Source of the DNA: Malaya genurostris
Taxonomy: Eukaryota > Arthropoda > Insecta > Diptera > Culicidae
Reading direction: 5' to 3'
Assembly (NCBI RefSeq): GCF_030247185.1
Contig: NC_080572.1
Coordinates: forward strand, 215,169,435-215,233,434
DNA: 64,000 bases
Part shown: piece after piece, positions 10,610 to 21,956 of the stretch
Layout: each line of letters starts with the position of its first letter
Numbering within the stretch: the stretch's first letter is position 1
Translations under genes and position numbers: made by a program
The notes under the pieces: generated by a model
What the model was told of the DNA's origin: nothing
The model's input: the letters and a program-made list of their open reading frames with translations, nothing else
The model's database searches: none

Positions 10610-11500
10610 ATGAATAAAATTGTGGCTTTGTTTGTTATACTTTGTGGAATCAACGTTGGATACTCGATCCCGATCCAAAATGGTGCGTCAAATATCGAAA
10701 AGGACTGTTAACGAAATTTAAATGTTTAGTGGTGAATAGTGATGTTATTTTAAATGATGTTTTCCCATCATCAGCTCTTATGTACTATCGGCATGCGTCG
10801 CCATACATGGTCCCTCAACATTCGATGTATGGATTCCACTATCAAAACCAACAGCTGAGGAATCAACGTCGATCGGCTGGGGTGTCTGCCTTTGCTGCCG
10901 GGAACACCATTGCCACTGGAACGTATCTGAAAGGTAAGTGTAAGTAAATCGGAGTTGTTACAACTCTATTCATCCCTCGACTATACCCAATAATTACTAG
11001 ATTGCAAAAACACAGATATAGAAAGCGCTGAGCAACCCGTTCAAAACGACCCGAACGTGCAGTCAACTGCAGAGGCCTACCCAGAAGAACAGTTCCCAGT
11101 CGAAGAAGAACCTCAGTTTGATGTCCCAGCGGTGAATGACCAGGAAACCATCGAACCAATTGCTGATGAACCAGCGATCGCTCCTGCTCTCCCAGCAGTT
11201 ATTCCAGACAAAAAGAAAAAGGTTACTGTTCAGCTAGACTCCGAAGAAGAAGACAATGCAGTCCAATATGGTCGTCGTGGAGCTAAACCAGCCGAACCAA
11301 GTAGCTATTTCCCGATTAACTTTGGTGGTACTAGCGGGGGAGCTATCGCTATTGCCAACTCGTACAGCACTGGAAAGGGAGGATCGGCAACCAGCACTGC
11401 TACTGCCTACGGAAGCCCAGCGGCCGCCGAGCTGAGAAGAGCAACTCAACCTGCCCAATTGAAGAGAAAACCCGCCAAATTGCGTGCTCGGAAGTACTAG
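10610..11500 (+). CDS. Secreted protein, three exons, 238 aa; DUF4774-like
   Basis: Coding exons are 10610-10682, 10775-10933 and 11016-11500, with GT-AG introns both in phase 1. The protein starts MNKIVALFVILCGINVGYS, a good signal peptide, so it is predicted to be secreted. Then come a basic Tyr-rich part, an acidic Glu/Pro-rich middle (about residues 80-150), and a C-terminal module FPINFGGTSGGAIAIANSYS followed by TGKGGSATSTATAYG. That module reminds me of the insect DUF4774 family, from memory only. It ends in a basic tail, RKPAKLRARKY. A second in-frame acceptor at 10999-11000 would add five residues. Poly(A) signal AATAAA at 11983. A TATA/Inr promoter precedes it. Function unknown; a structural extracellular role is a guess. 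Confidence 0.82.
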
Positions 11501-12702
11501 TTTGTCCAATGTTGATAGTGATAGAATGCCCTAAATTATTAAGCTCCACCAAGTCCTCCGTAGGTTAGTAAAATGAAAAAAGTGCAAAAACATGTCGAGT
11601 AGCCTTAGGATTTCGCAAAGTAAAACAAACTTTTAGTATTTATTGTAATTTAAAAGCTTTCCTAAAAAATTGCTCAAATACAGAAAACTTCGAAGCATCA
11701 ATGAACGCATAATCCTTGTGGACCGTAATGTTTATCACAGCCATTTATCTAATAAGACAACCTATTTTTCTCATATTAAATTTGTTTATCAAATGTGTTC
11801 AGATATAGAATAGATTCATTGTTATTAGAGAAGTCGATGTAATTTTACATTCCTGAATAACTACTACTACTTTCGACTATACCGAGACCGTAAACAAAGA
11901 ACCGACATGATATTGATAAAACAGATTTAAAAATGTGTATTGAATTGAAACCAGTTTTGAACATTTCTTGCTACTTTTGTACAATAAAATTAATTATAAA
12001 TCTGTAATCGGAAATCTTTCAATAAAATTTAACTTGAGTAACAAGAGGAGACCAGAGCTGGTTGGACGAGTTTTTCTTTCTTAATTTTTATACTCATTAT
12101 GGTTAGACTTTTTGATCAAACATTTAGGCTGTCATAACAACTTTTGAGCACTTATGTGATTTTTTTTCAATTTAAAAAAAACAAGGTAAAAGTGATTTTT
12201 TTCAATTAAAAAAAACAAAGAAACAATCAAATGCGGAAAAAATCAGCCAATCAACCCTAGGACTGAAATAGGGTGGCCGAGTCTGATGAAACATGTGAAA
12301 TATAACAAATGAATGAATGGAAAAATGTTTATTAGTGAAAATAAAGTTAGTGTTCACAATTTTATATTTTGTAGGTTCATAAAAAAACTTCGCTCCCTAC
12401 TTTTTAGAATTTTAAACTATTTAAGCCTTAGTTTTTGTAGCGCTAATGAACTTTTCACTGCTTTCGCTGCTATCTTCTTTTCCGCCAATGTACGCGCTTA
12501 CGTTTGGTTTTTTTGTTCTCCTCCTAGAATGCTGCCTTTATTGGGAAATCGATCAAAATTATGATCAATCATCGTTTACGACATTGACTCTCCTTCGGAT
12601 CAGTTCGTGCACTCGCCTTGGGAAGACGTCTGACATCTACAAAGGGGTCTACATCTGCAACATCTTCTTGTTCAGGGTCAATATTAGCATAATATTAGAT
12701 TT
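11501..12702 (+). other. 3' UTR and intergenic sequence
   Basis: The likely 3' UTR of the preceding gene ends shortly after AATAAA at 11983-11988; a second AATAAA lies near 12021. Beyond it there are no convincing genes. Confidence 0.5.
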
Positions 12703-12860
12703 AGCTTGAACTTGGACTTGAGCAACTACTCCTGGTTGTTACTACGTTAGCTAAAATTGTACAGAAAATTCTTAGATAATCAGACCTGGGACTGGCAAAT
12801 CATCCTTCATCCCCAGAGTCCTTTGATCAGTACCGGCGCTGGCCAGGCCCGAACGTAGAC
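12703..12860 (+). repeat. Repeat family B, 5' fragment
   Basis: A diverged copy of the first ~150 bp of the 1.2-kb repeat at 33945 and 54256. Shared landmarks are GCTTGAACTTGGACTTGAGC, CCTGGGACTGG and GTACCGGCGCTGGCCAGGCC. Directly after it, ACAGCTTGTTCATTAAAG occurs twice about 40 bp apart. Confidence 0.75.
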
Positions 12861-13004
12861 CAACAGCTTGTTCATTAAAGCATAACATTTGTTGCGCATA
12901 ACAGCTTGTTCATTAAAGATACTCGTCCAACCTGTCCCTTTGGCCATCCAGCTCCAAAACAATGAAAAGTCTTGACATTATATTCCTTTTAGCGTTTTTA
13001 GCGT

Positions 13005-13122
13005 ACAGAATCATTGCACAGCGGGTACTACAATCCTACTGACACTAAAAATCCTTCCAGATCGAAGTTCGAACATACAACAACTGGTTTGTAGGACCAG
13101 CGTCCTATGCATTGAACCCCAT
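13005..13122 (-). mobile_element. tRNA-Val-like SINE fragment
   Basis: Read on the minus strand it matches the head and first body of the SINE at 26621-26828, including GGTTCAATGCATAGGACGCT, the box-B-like region and TTTTTAGTGTCAGTAGGAT. The 3' part is missing. An upstream open frame starting ATGAAAAGTCTTGACATT at 12962 runs into it. Confidence 0.75.
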
Positions 13123-13334
13123 TCAACCCCGGTCTACCCTATTTACATTTTTGACGATATCGGTAGTTGAAGCCGAAAATATCATCTATTTGGCAGGATT
13201 AACGATGACTGAACAAAGTCGTTTCAGCTATTCCAGTCTTTGTTTTTCAGTTGCGGCAATACCGGAAGTAGTAACCAATAAACACTAGTAAGGAACCAAC
13301 ATATTTGAAATAAAAAAAAAAAAAAAAGAAAAGT

Positions 13335-13675
13335 CGTAAGATCCCATCAGTTGGTATTATTTTTTTCCGGATCCAACTTCCGGGTTCGAAATAAAAGGAT
13401 CATGCGTACCAGCGCATTCATGCATAAAAGCAACGGTGAAATTGAATGATTTGCGCTATGTATTGGTCCACCATCCTCTGTATTCTCCATATATGGCCCC
13501 CAGCGACTATTATCTATTTGTAAATTTGTATGTTACATATCTACAGACAGACAAACACAGGCATTTCCTGATCTCGACGAACTGAGTCAAATGATATGTG
13601 ATACTCGGCCCTCCGAGTCTCTGTTCAAACATCGATTCTCACAGTGATTGCATAGCCTTTCTTCATGAGAAAGGC
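13335..13675 (-). repeat. Repeat family A fragment
   Basis: Inverted partial copy of the family described at 7478-8575. It ends (plus strand) in ATGAGAAAGGC and contains TCTCGACGAACTGAGTCAAA and TCGGCCCTCCGAG. Confidence 0.85.
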
Positions 13676-14935
13676 AGAATGTCAAAAATATGTCTGAACT
13701 TCAATAATTATTAGTTGTTTCAGAACTAATAAAAAATATTATATTTTGTTAGTTAATGATCAAACACACTCATTTGGATAAAAGTGATGTTCGATTTCTG
13801 AGATCTTGTATAAACGCATCCATGACGCATCCATTTTGTCTCGTTACAAATAGGTATCATAGGTAAAATGAATTACAAAGACGTTGGTAATAACATTAAC
13901 TTGACTCCTTTGACCTGTAATACATAGTTTATTTATTTCAACAATAAAATCAGTTGGAACAATTTCGTTCGGCGTGACCAAAATTCAAATCAAACAGCGG
14001 TCAAAATTTGTTCCAAAATTGGTTCAAAACAGTCATATTCTAGCTTAAAATCAGCATAAATCAAATTTATAATTCTACTAAGTGTTTTGTTTTTTAAACA
14101 TACTCTATTTCTCTGTGTGTGTAAAATGTATTACTGGAATCTATACAAAGCATTTGGCTTACTTGTCGAGAAGGAGAAGAGTTCGACTCCATCAAAAGGA
14201 AATCTCATTGCGTTTAGTTCAAGCATCGGGTGAAGATGTCTTCAGTGGTCGCTTACATATTAAGATTGTTTGATATATTCAAGAGGGTGAAGGTGCTAGA
14301 ACATCGCAAAATGTGCTAAGTAATCTATCATTTTTTACTCATATGACACTATCGTTGTAATAACGATATTAAGACTTCATTATACATTATCAATCTGCAA
14401 TTTAGCATCATCTATCAATCAACTCTATTGGAAATGAGCACATGACCCTACCAATACGATCTAAAGCATATAAGATATACCTATGCAAATAAGCTGCCTT
14501 AAAAACTTGCAACACCAGAAACGTCAAAATATGTATACGCACCATCAGCTGCTGGTTAGGTAATCGAGCATGTTATGGTAATAATCGTAATCTTTCCTTT
14601 GCTGCGCGGTTTTCATATCGATGTATTTACGTTTGATTGAAGGTTCTTCATAGTGATTTTATCCTTTATGAATAACATAGTACCGTACATTTGCTTGAAA
14701 TTGACTTTATAGTTGTAAATAACAACTGCCACCAGTGACAAATTTACCTTAGTACTTTTTTATCTCACGAATTTTGTCCGCCTCCTCTTCATAATGAATG
14801 AAGTATGCGTAATCTCGCAGCCGTATCGGTGTTCTACCACAAGAGTTGCCAGAAGCGTAGCTTACGAATCGCCTGATCGCATAATTATGAAATACGACCG
14901 AAATCGTACCAGTTAGCTAGGAGCGTCGCCTAAAA
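13676..14935. other. Intergenic, nothing recognised
   Basis: Upstream region of the next gene. No clear TATA box was found; the start context AAAAATGACA is acceptable. No repeat with defined ends. Confidence 0.45.
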
Positions 14936-17900
14936 ATGACATCGTGTGGAGTTACTTTGCTGTTGATCTGCGTGAGTTTTCGCTGTATTCTAGCACTTCC
15001 AGCGCAAATGTTTTCTCCTGGTATACCCATAACTCCCACAGGTTGGTGGTAAAATAGCATTACAGATATTGTTCAAATAACTGATTGCTGAGTTTTTTCA
15101 GAGATTCAGAACCCAGGTCAAATCACCGGAATTTTCGCAAACAAACCAGATGCTAATATCGTAACGCGTTTTCAATCCGAAAAACCTGGTAGGTATTATT
15201 AAACATTTCAGAGAGTGTTAGTTGAATAAGACAAGTGTCAACTGGTGTTTTCTGTTAGGAAATATCTTGTTTGATTTGCAGACGTATACCGTTATTGAAC
15301 TTCAGTAGGGTGTTGTTTCTACATCGTAGGTATATAGATACTTCGTAGTTCAGCCTTGTTAGTTACCGCTAGTATCGTACTGTCGTACGGTCTATTCAAA
15401 AGATTTTTGGATTTTTAGCAGTATATACTTAATTTTTCGGTAAGAACAGCAGTTTCATTCTGTTTGAAGAGACAGTTTTATCTGCTTAGTCATGGTGACA
15501 TGAACATTTCATTTTAGTCGATGATGTTCCATCATTTGTTCTTTATATTTATTGTTCAGGTATTTGAGGCTGTTCAACTTATGAACTTATGTGTATGTTG
15601 TGTGTTGTTAACTGATCTCAAGCCCAGAAGCGTTTACAGCAGTTTCTATGCGTGCGTTTTAGCAGTTTCTTAATGTGCATTTACAAGAACTTTGACTTTT
15701 GACACGGGTAGGGTAATGTGTTATAATATGCCCCTCTTAAAGAAAACATTGAGATATTTCTTAATTTACTGATATATTTTCTTAGATAATGTATGTATTT
15801 CTTTGCAATACGTCTGAGGAACATAGTTTTCAATGATTTCGGTAGAAGTGATGAAAATTGATTGCTACAAACACATTTTCCAAAACGAACACATTCTCAG
15901 TTTTTTCGCTTGCCATTGGCATAATGCCCCAGCAACCGTATAATTTGCTTCACAACAAATCAGTGGTTTGCCAAACAACAATGATGCATTATGCCCCTTG
16001 AAATGTCGGTATAGAAGAAAAGTAGATAAAGAAGATATCATAAATCAATTGCTTATTCAATTAATTACAATTGGAAACCAACATTTTTTATCCTCCCAAT
16101 GCTTTTTTTTTGTTTTGATAATCGTTATAAATAATTAAAACAATATTTCAACTCGAAGCATACTGTTGAATCGAAGGTGGGGCGAAATGTCCGTAGAGTG
16201 ACTGTTATGAGAAAATTCGTATATCAAAGAAATGGATTTGTTTCTCTATATTTTTACACTGTAAATAGAGTTATAAGCGCTGCTGAAAGTTGAATACTAA
16301 GTAGCAATCGACCATTAGACGTTTTACACAGTTAAAATGCTTGTTTAGTCGAAACAAAACCTTGCATCGAAAAGCTGCCTAATGATATTTTCAGTTTTTC
16401 CATATTTTCCTGCAAACGACAACTGCCAAACTTGCATAGCAGAAAGATCTTAGGAAAAGATACTGTTAGTGATAAAACTTCTATGTTGAAAAATCTTGAA
16501 TACTTAAAAAAAGAAGGGGGCGTTTTGGCCAGCAGGGACGCTTTATAACACTTTCCCCTAGATAATGTCTCAGTCGTATCCCAATGACCAATTTCGTATA
16601 CAGAACAAATCGTATTTCAGTGCCTTATTTATTATTAATCGTATCCAAACCTGTTATTTTCATATCCTACCGTCTACGTCTGAATTTCATGCTGATAGAC
16701 GGTCCTAAATAAATAAATAAATGAATAAATAAATAAATGAAAATAATGAATAAATAAATAAATAAATTAATTAATTAATACATAAATAAATAAATAATTA
16801 AATTAAATAAATAAATAAATGAATCAAAACATTAATATGGCTGCTTTTCTAAGATTGAAAGTAGAACCTTAAGTTGAACTGCTAAGTTCTCACTAGCAGT
16901 TCAATTTGATCTGACAATGCCAATGTCTTCTTTTCACAAAGAGATAATAACTGTTCTAACCTCTGAATAAAGCAATTGTCGGTTGCTAATTAGTCAATAA
17001 TTTTTAGCAGGGCTAATGTCGCTATTTACAGTATAAAAATCCAGAGAAACAATGCCATTTCTTTGATAAACGAATTTTCTTATAACAGTCACTCTACGGA
17101 CATTATGCCCACCTTCGATTCAACGGTATGCTTCGAGTTAAAATATTGTTTTAAAGATTTATAACGATTATTAAATCAAATGTTTGTTTCCAATTGTTAT
17201 TAACTGATTATGCAATTGATTTCTGATGTAAATAATATCTTCTTTATCTGCTTTTCTTCTATACCGACATTTCAAGAGGCATATTGCATCATTGTTGTGG
17301 TGCATACCACTGATTGGTTGTGAGCCATATTATACGGTTGCTGGGGAATTTTGTCTACGGCAAGCGAGAAAACTGGGAAAGTGGTCATTTAGGAAAATGT
17401 GTTTGTATCAATCAACAATACTCATCACTTCTACCGAAATCATTGAAAATTGTGTTCCTCAGACGTATTGCAAAGACATGCATACATTCTCGAAGAAAAT
17501 ATATTAGTACATTTAGAAATATCTCAATGTTTTCTTAAGGGGGGCATATTATAATACTTTACCCTACTTTTGAAGTTCCCAAACCAGTAGTAGTCTAGTT
17601 TTTACTGATGTACACACTTAGAAAATTTTGCAGAATTCGGTAATTTTTTACCGAATTTTCAACAGCTGAACGTTTGGTAATCAGCTCGGTAATTGAATTG
17701 ATTACCAATCGTTCGGTAATTGCTGAACTGTCAAACAACTACCGTAAACTGTAAACTAAATGGATCTAACTGATTGTTCGTTAATTTTTTGTTTGTTTGC
17801 TTCCCTTTGGTTAACATTCTGGATTTTCGGATTTCAAAAAACAACACAAATTTACAAAAACGAATGAAGAAAATTCCAACCTGTTGTGGCTATGGTTTTA

Positions 17901-20900
17901 TTCCACGAAAAACAGGGTTAAATATTCCGGCTAACCGGAATTATGAGCGCCTTCCAAAAACACTGCACAATCCGACGACTTCACCAGAAATTACCCTCGA
18001 ACGATTTGTGTAGGCAACAAGTGGACAAGTGATACCAAATTATTTTCTGCCTATAAGTAAACAAAAAGCTTTTAGTGGTTCTAATGTTTTAAAAACTTTA
18101 GCACCTGCACCTCAATCCATTCATGATTTTTTTCGTTTGGGTAATAAAAAGACACTTACTGAAAATTTTAATAACTGTTTGACAATTAGTTTCACGACAA
18201 TCAATTTCCACAGAAGTTCGGTTTTTGGAAGATAATTTTACCATACGGACAGTATGGTTTTTACCGTACTCGGCGACTATTCAGATTTATCGTTTGAATT
18301 GTATATCTATTTATAAAATTCTGTAATGAAAATTTACTTGAAACTGATCGTCCGGTGGAAATTTGCATAATTTATGTAAAATAAAACTCATGTACCGAAA
18401 TATCGGTCATTTCTTTAGATTACCGAAATTTCTCGTCAAAAATATTACCGAACAAAGGAATTTAATCTTAGTGTGTAGAATATTTTCCTTTGATGATTTT
18501 TGATGATTTTCAGCTGTCTTTCACCGAAGTGAATGCAAAGAAAGAAAGTGTCCCGCACAAAAGTTGATATTTTCGAAACTAGAAGACAATTTTTTTACAT
18601 GCAACAATAAATATATAATCAGCTGAATTTGTTTTAATTTGAAGTTGAAAACGAAACCACTGACGCATGCATATGTTTAAATCGCCTCCTTGTTTAAATC
18701 CTTCAAAGGTTTTTTTTTTAACAAAACGAAAATTCGTTATTCATGTTTGTTCATGACGGCTTTCATTAGTTATTTTTCACTTGACAAACGATTTATTGCT
18801 GAGTGATAAGTGACTGAGAAAGTTGTGAAAATCTTTAAAATCAGTCTTCCAGTCGATACAATAACCTCGCAAGGTCTTGGGATTACATTCATTTTGTGAA
18901 ATTTGACCATTGTCTTCCGACAGGTTTCGCGTCCAATTCTTTGCGTACGAATGCATTGCTAGTGATACGGTCCTATTGACACTAAAAATCCTTCCAGGCC
19001 GGGCATAACATAAGTTCACTCACTTCTCGATTAGAGGAAAACAGTAAATGTATATTGAACCCTGGTCTCCGACTAGCAAATGAGCTTAAGGGCTGAGGCC
19101 AGTAGGTCGCATAAAACCACGTGGCTCGCTGTGCGTAATACGTTTCTCTCCATGCTCTCTCGCAAATGTGCAAAATGACTCTCAATGTGGTCGCGTTTCC
19201 AAGAAAGTTTTGATATTTTCGGTTACGAGTTTGACTACATCGCATAAAATCCAAGAAAGCTACCTGGCTTGTTTGGCAACCTTTTTGTGCCGATTTTATT
19301 TCTCTCGCATGTTTTTTACGTTACCAGGGAACTAAAATGGCGCCGTCATAGAAATCGACTTACCTTCACAAAAATAACTTTCACTTCATTTTTATCGCGA
19401 CAACATATATGTTTTCATGCACTAATCGCATCTAAATTGAATTATCTAGACATTGTCAGGATAGATTTTTGATCCATGCTTTTGAAGGCGAGATATTCAA
19501 TGAACAAGTTGAAAGGCGGCGTTTTCAGCTATGCAATTCTTCCTTCAGAAACAAGACTTTCTCGACCGCTAAAATCAATGAATCATTCTGAAATTTTCAC
19601 AGAAAAATCTAAACTAATTTTCTACGAGATTGTCAGTTGGGTTTTTTGATATTCGTCACCGTTTCTGAGAAAATCAGATTTGAAGCGTGATAATAACTTT
19701 CTAATACACCCTAAAACACACTGGTTACAGCTCTTAATAAGGTATTTGTTAGTTTGAAATGAGCGCTAAACTAGCTGAAAACCCTAGAATTATAATGTAT
19801 AATCAGAATCATCAAACAAAGCTATTTTCAACACCAACACAACACAGTTCGAAAGAATCTTGCGATTTTACATCTTACAAGATGCACAAAAAAGGACCGT
19901 CGTATTTCACACAAAGACACAAATTTATATTCAAGAATATGTAAAATTGTGTGATTTAAGAATTACATAGCTTCACGTCGAACTGAATAAAACGAAAGAT
20001 CGATTGGAACAGCGTGACTTGATGCAAGAAGCATTAGATCACAAAGCACATCAGTTAATCGACTGATCCAAAGAAGCAGATATCTGTTCAATGAATAATT
20101 GATACATATAAACCCATACAGCGGCACTTGGTACCCGAGTGAAGATTACACTTCGAGCGTGTAAAATTCTGTACGAATGGAATATTGCATCATTTTTTTT
20201 ATAATAAAACTTTTATTCTGGCCTTTTTGCGTAAAAGCTTTACATGGCCGATTGGCTTACATTTTTGTTACTTAAAACATTTTTTTTGCTATTGGATCTC
20301 GTTTTCACCCTTTTTCTAGGGGAAGATGAGTTTCCATTTCCATCCAATGAGGATCGGGGGTAACTTCGTCCGCGGGTTATCTCATCATCCATTGCTTCAT
20401 CGTCGGTGTTGTGTGTAATTTTCTTTTCGTTTTCCTTGTTGATCGTAGTCTTGGGCTCGTTGAGAGTTGCTGTAGATGCGCCTTGTTGTACATTGGTTGC
20501 AGTTGCTGGTTGGTTGGAGGGTAAGTTGTTAACTGCAGCTGGTGTACTTTGTTCTATAGGGGATACTAATGGTTTCGTTGAAGGGATACTTCATTGTTGT
20601 TGATGGCTGTCACAGGTGAACTGGGGTTGCTTGTAGTTGGTGTGAAGGAAGCACCGTTGTTCTTTGGTGTAGTTGTCTCCTTGTTCAGTTTATCACATAG
20701 CTTACCGTAGTGAACAGCTTTTTGGCAATATTGATATGTGGCCATCTGATTGTCATAGGTAACAAGTGATTTGCACGGATTTGCCTCTTCAAGCGCATGC
20801 GTAACAAACGTACGCCATTTAGTTTGTTTTGTTTTATCGACTGACTTGGATGAGAAGTGAAAGTGAACTAATTGCATCATTTGACAAGTTAGGTAATTCT

Positions 20901-21724
20901 GAATTGTATCGTTTGTAGAATTATGTCACCTGTAGAATTTATAATTTTCTTCTGTGAAATTTATATGATTCTATTTTGCTATCACCTTTTATACATGTTG
21001 TAAAATTATCGCCGTAGTCATTGAACCGTCCGGCAAGCTTTTTTGTAGACAATACAAGACGATACGGTCTGTCCAAATATGCATGTATATATTTTGTGGT
21101 TGTTTCTAAATCTAAAGCTTTGTTATCAATTTTCAGAGCAGCTTCAATAATTACATTTCTTTTCTTCACAAGCTTCAACCGTGCAAAATAATTTAGTTAG
21201 TCCCAACACGGTCCCAACATACCCAAGCACTGGAAATACCTATAACTTTAGCGGTACGTAGAACGTCAAATCATCTGCAAACAAGACAGTAAGAATTCTA
21301 ATATCTCGTTTTGCATTTTTAGGTACCAAACCGGTGTACGCAGATTCAAATGGTCCATACTATGCAGCTCCACAGTACTACGGACAAAAACCGAGTGGAT
21401 ATATTTATCCAAACGGAATGATTCCTCATCCTAGACCAGGTGCAGTCTAATTTGTTGAACGTAACTGATTAGCACGGTTTCAATCGATTCTTTTTTGAAA
21501 TTTAGTTGGGCCTGTAAGTCAACTCATTAGCAACGCCATCGGTGGCAACACAAGTTGGAATCGCCTTGGATCGCCTCAGACCGTCGGTGCGTTGGCTACT
21601 TTAGGAACTCTGGGAACGATAGGCGCACTGGGAACGTTAGGTGCCGGAGCTTTGTAAGTGAGTAATGCTTCGTTTAAAGGCGGTCGATTAAGTCATAATT
21701 GTTTTCTTCAGGTTACTCGGATGA
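14936..21724 (+). CDS. Secreted protein, six exons, 175 aa
   Basis: Coding exons are 14936-15041, 15102-15188, 21197-21253, 21323-21439, 21506-21653 and 21712-21724. The first four introns are phase 1, the last is phase 2, and all use GT-AG. The protein starts MTSCGVTLLLICVSFRCILA, a signal peptide, and continues with Pro/Tyr/Gly-rich sequence (YYAAPQYYGQKPSGYIYPNG). It ends in a hydrophobic Gly/Leu/Thr repeat (LATLGTLGTIGALGTLGAGA) before LLLG. Reading through the last donor would stop at once, giving a product three residues shorter. Poly(A) signal at about 21785. The second intron is 6 kb and full of transposons. Exon three begins next to a LINE fragment and is the least certain; exon two could splice straight to exon four in phase. 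Family not recognised. Confidence 0.7.
15711..17564. mobile_element. 1.85-kb foldback element with ~550-bp arms, in intron
   Basis: Left arm from 15711 to at least 16272 is the inverted copy of about 17021-17564. The ends are GGGTAATGTGTTATAATATG and its inverse closing in TTTACCC, with TA outside both ends (15709-15710, 17565-17566). Inner landmarks such as ATGTCCGTAGAGTGACTGTT and TCGGTATAGAAGAAAAG appear inverted in the other arm. The central ~750 bp carries an AAAT microsatellite. No transposase frame remains. It lies in the intron of the gene at 14936-21724. Confidence 0.9.
16704..16824. repeat. (AAAT)n microsatellite
   Basis: Imperfect AAAT/TAAA tetranucleotide run with occasional TGAA units, in the centre of the foldback element. 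Confidence 0.95.
17611..18477. mobile_element. Inverted-repeat element with TTCGGTAAT subterminal repeats
   Basis: The ends are TACACACTTAG and its near inverse, and just inside each is TTCGGTAAT in inverted orientation; CGGTAATT-type motifs recur through the left part. Two adjacent open frames lie inside: 17869-18013 read from the Met of MKKIPTCCGYGFIPRK, and 18029-18235. I recognise no domain in them; they may be captured or degraded coding sequence. A related element with GCCGA/TCGGTA motifs is at 23367-23913. Confidence 0.6.
18843..19005 (-). mobile_element. SINE body fragment
   Basis: On the minus strand this matches the 3' two-thirds of the SINE at 26621-26828 (CTGGAAGGATTTTTAGTGTC, then AAGAATTGGACGCGAAAC and AATGGTCAAATTTCACAAAA). 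The tRNA-like head is replaced by other sequence. Confidence 0.75.
19010..19843. other. Intron sequence, nothing recognised
   Basis: Lies inside the large intron of the gene at 14936-21724; no bounded repeat or exon seen. Confidence 0.45.
19844..20188 (+). repeat. Repeat family C, copy 1
   Basis: This segment, from CAGTTCGAAAGAATCTTG to GGAATATTGC, occurs again in inverted orientation at 50459-50754. Both copies share CACAAATTTATATTC, TGTAAAATTGTGTGA and GTGTAAAATTCTGT. No coding content. Probably a MITE, but terminal repeats are weak. Confidence 0.7.
20193..21190 (-). mobile_element. Non-LTR retroelement: ORF1 fragment with A tail, no RT
   Basis: On the minus strand two blocks (21178-20939 and 20880-20566, with a continuation to about 20280) read like ORF1 of an insect non-LTR element. 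The first has LDRPYRLVLSTKKLAGRF. The second has a zinc-knuckle-like YQYCQKAVHYGKLCDKLNKE, and the tail is basic (RKRVKTRSNSKKN). It ends in AATAAAAG and a run of eight A (plus-strand T at 20193-20200). No endonuclease or reverse transcriptase follows ORF1, so this is an ORF1-only derivative, now with disrupted frames. Its 5' side abuts the splice acceptor at 21196. Confidence 0.65.
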
Positions 21725-21956
21725 ATCTGGTGCTGATCTAATTATTAGTCCACAATGATGAAGATGTACAACTTTTATTACTAAAATAAACAGGTTCATT
21801 GTTTATCAGTCATTGAAATCTCTTATATTTACATTTTTTTATTTATAAGTTCTGCATTTGTATCAAATTTATGTCGTAATATAAGCATCTTAGTTGCTTC
21901 GGAACATGTGTTTTGAATAATCATTGCGGGGATATGACGAATGGATTTGTACAAAC

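Noticed and set aside
10642..10947. Single-exon 101-residue protein
   Set aside because: It reads through the first intron of the spliced gene at 10610-11500 in part and lacks the signal peptide.
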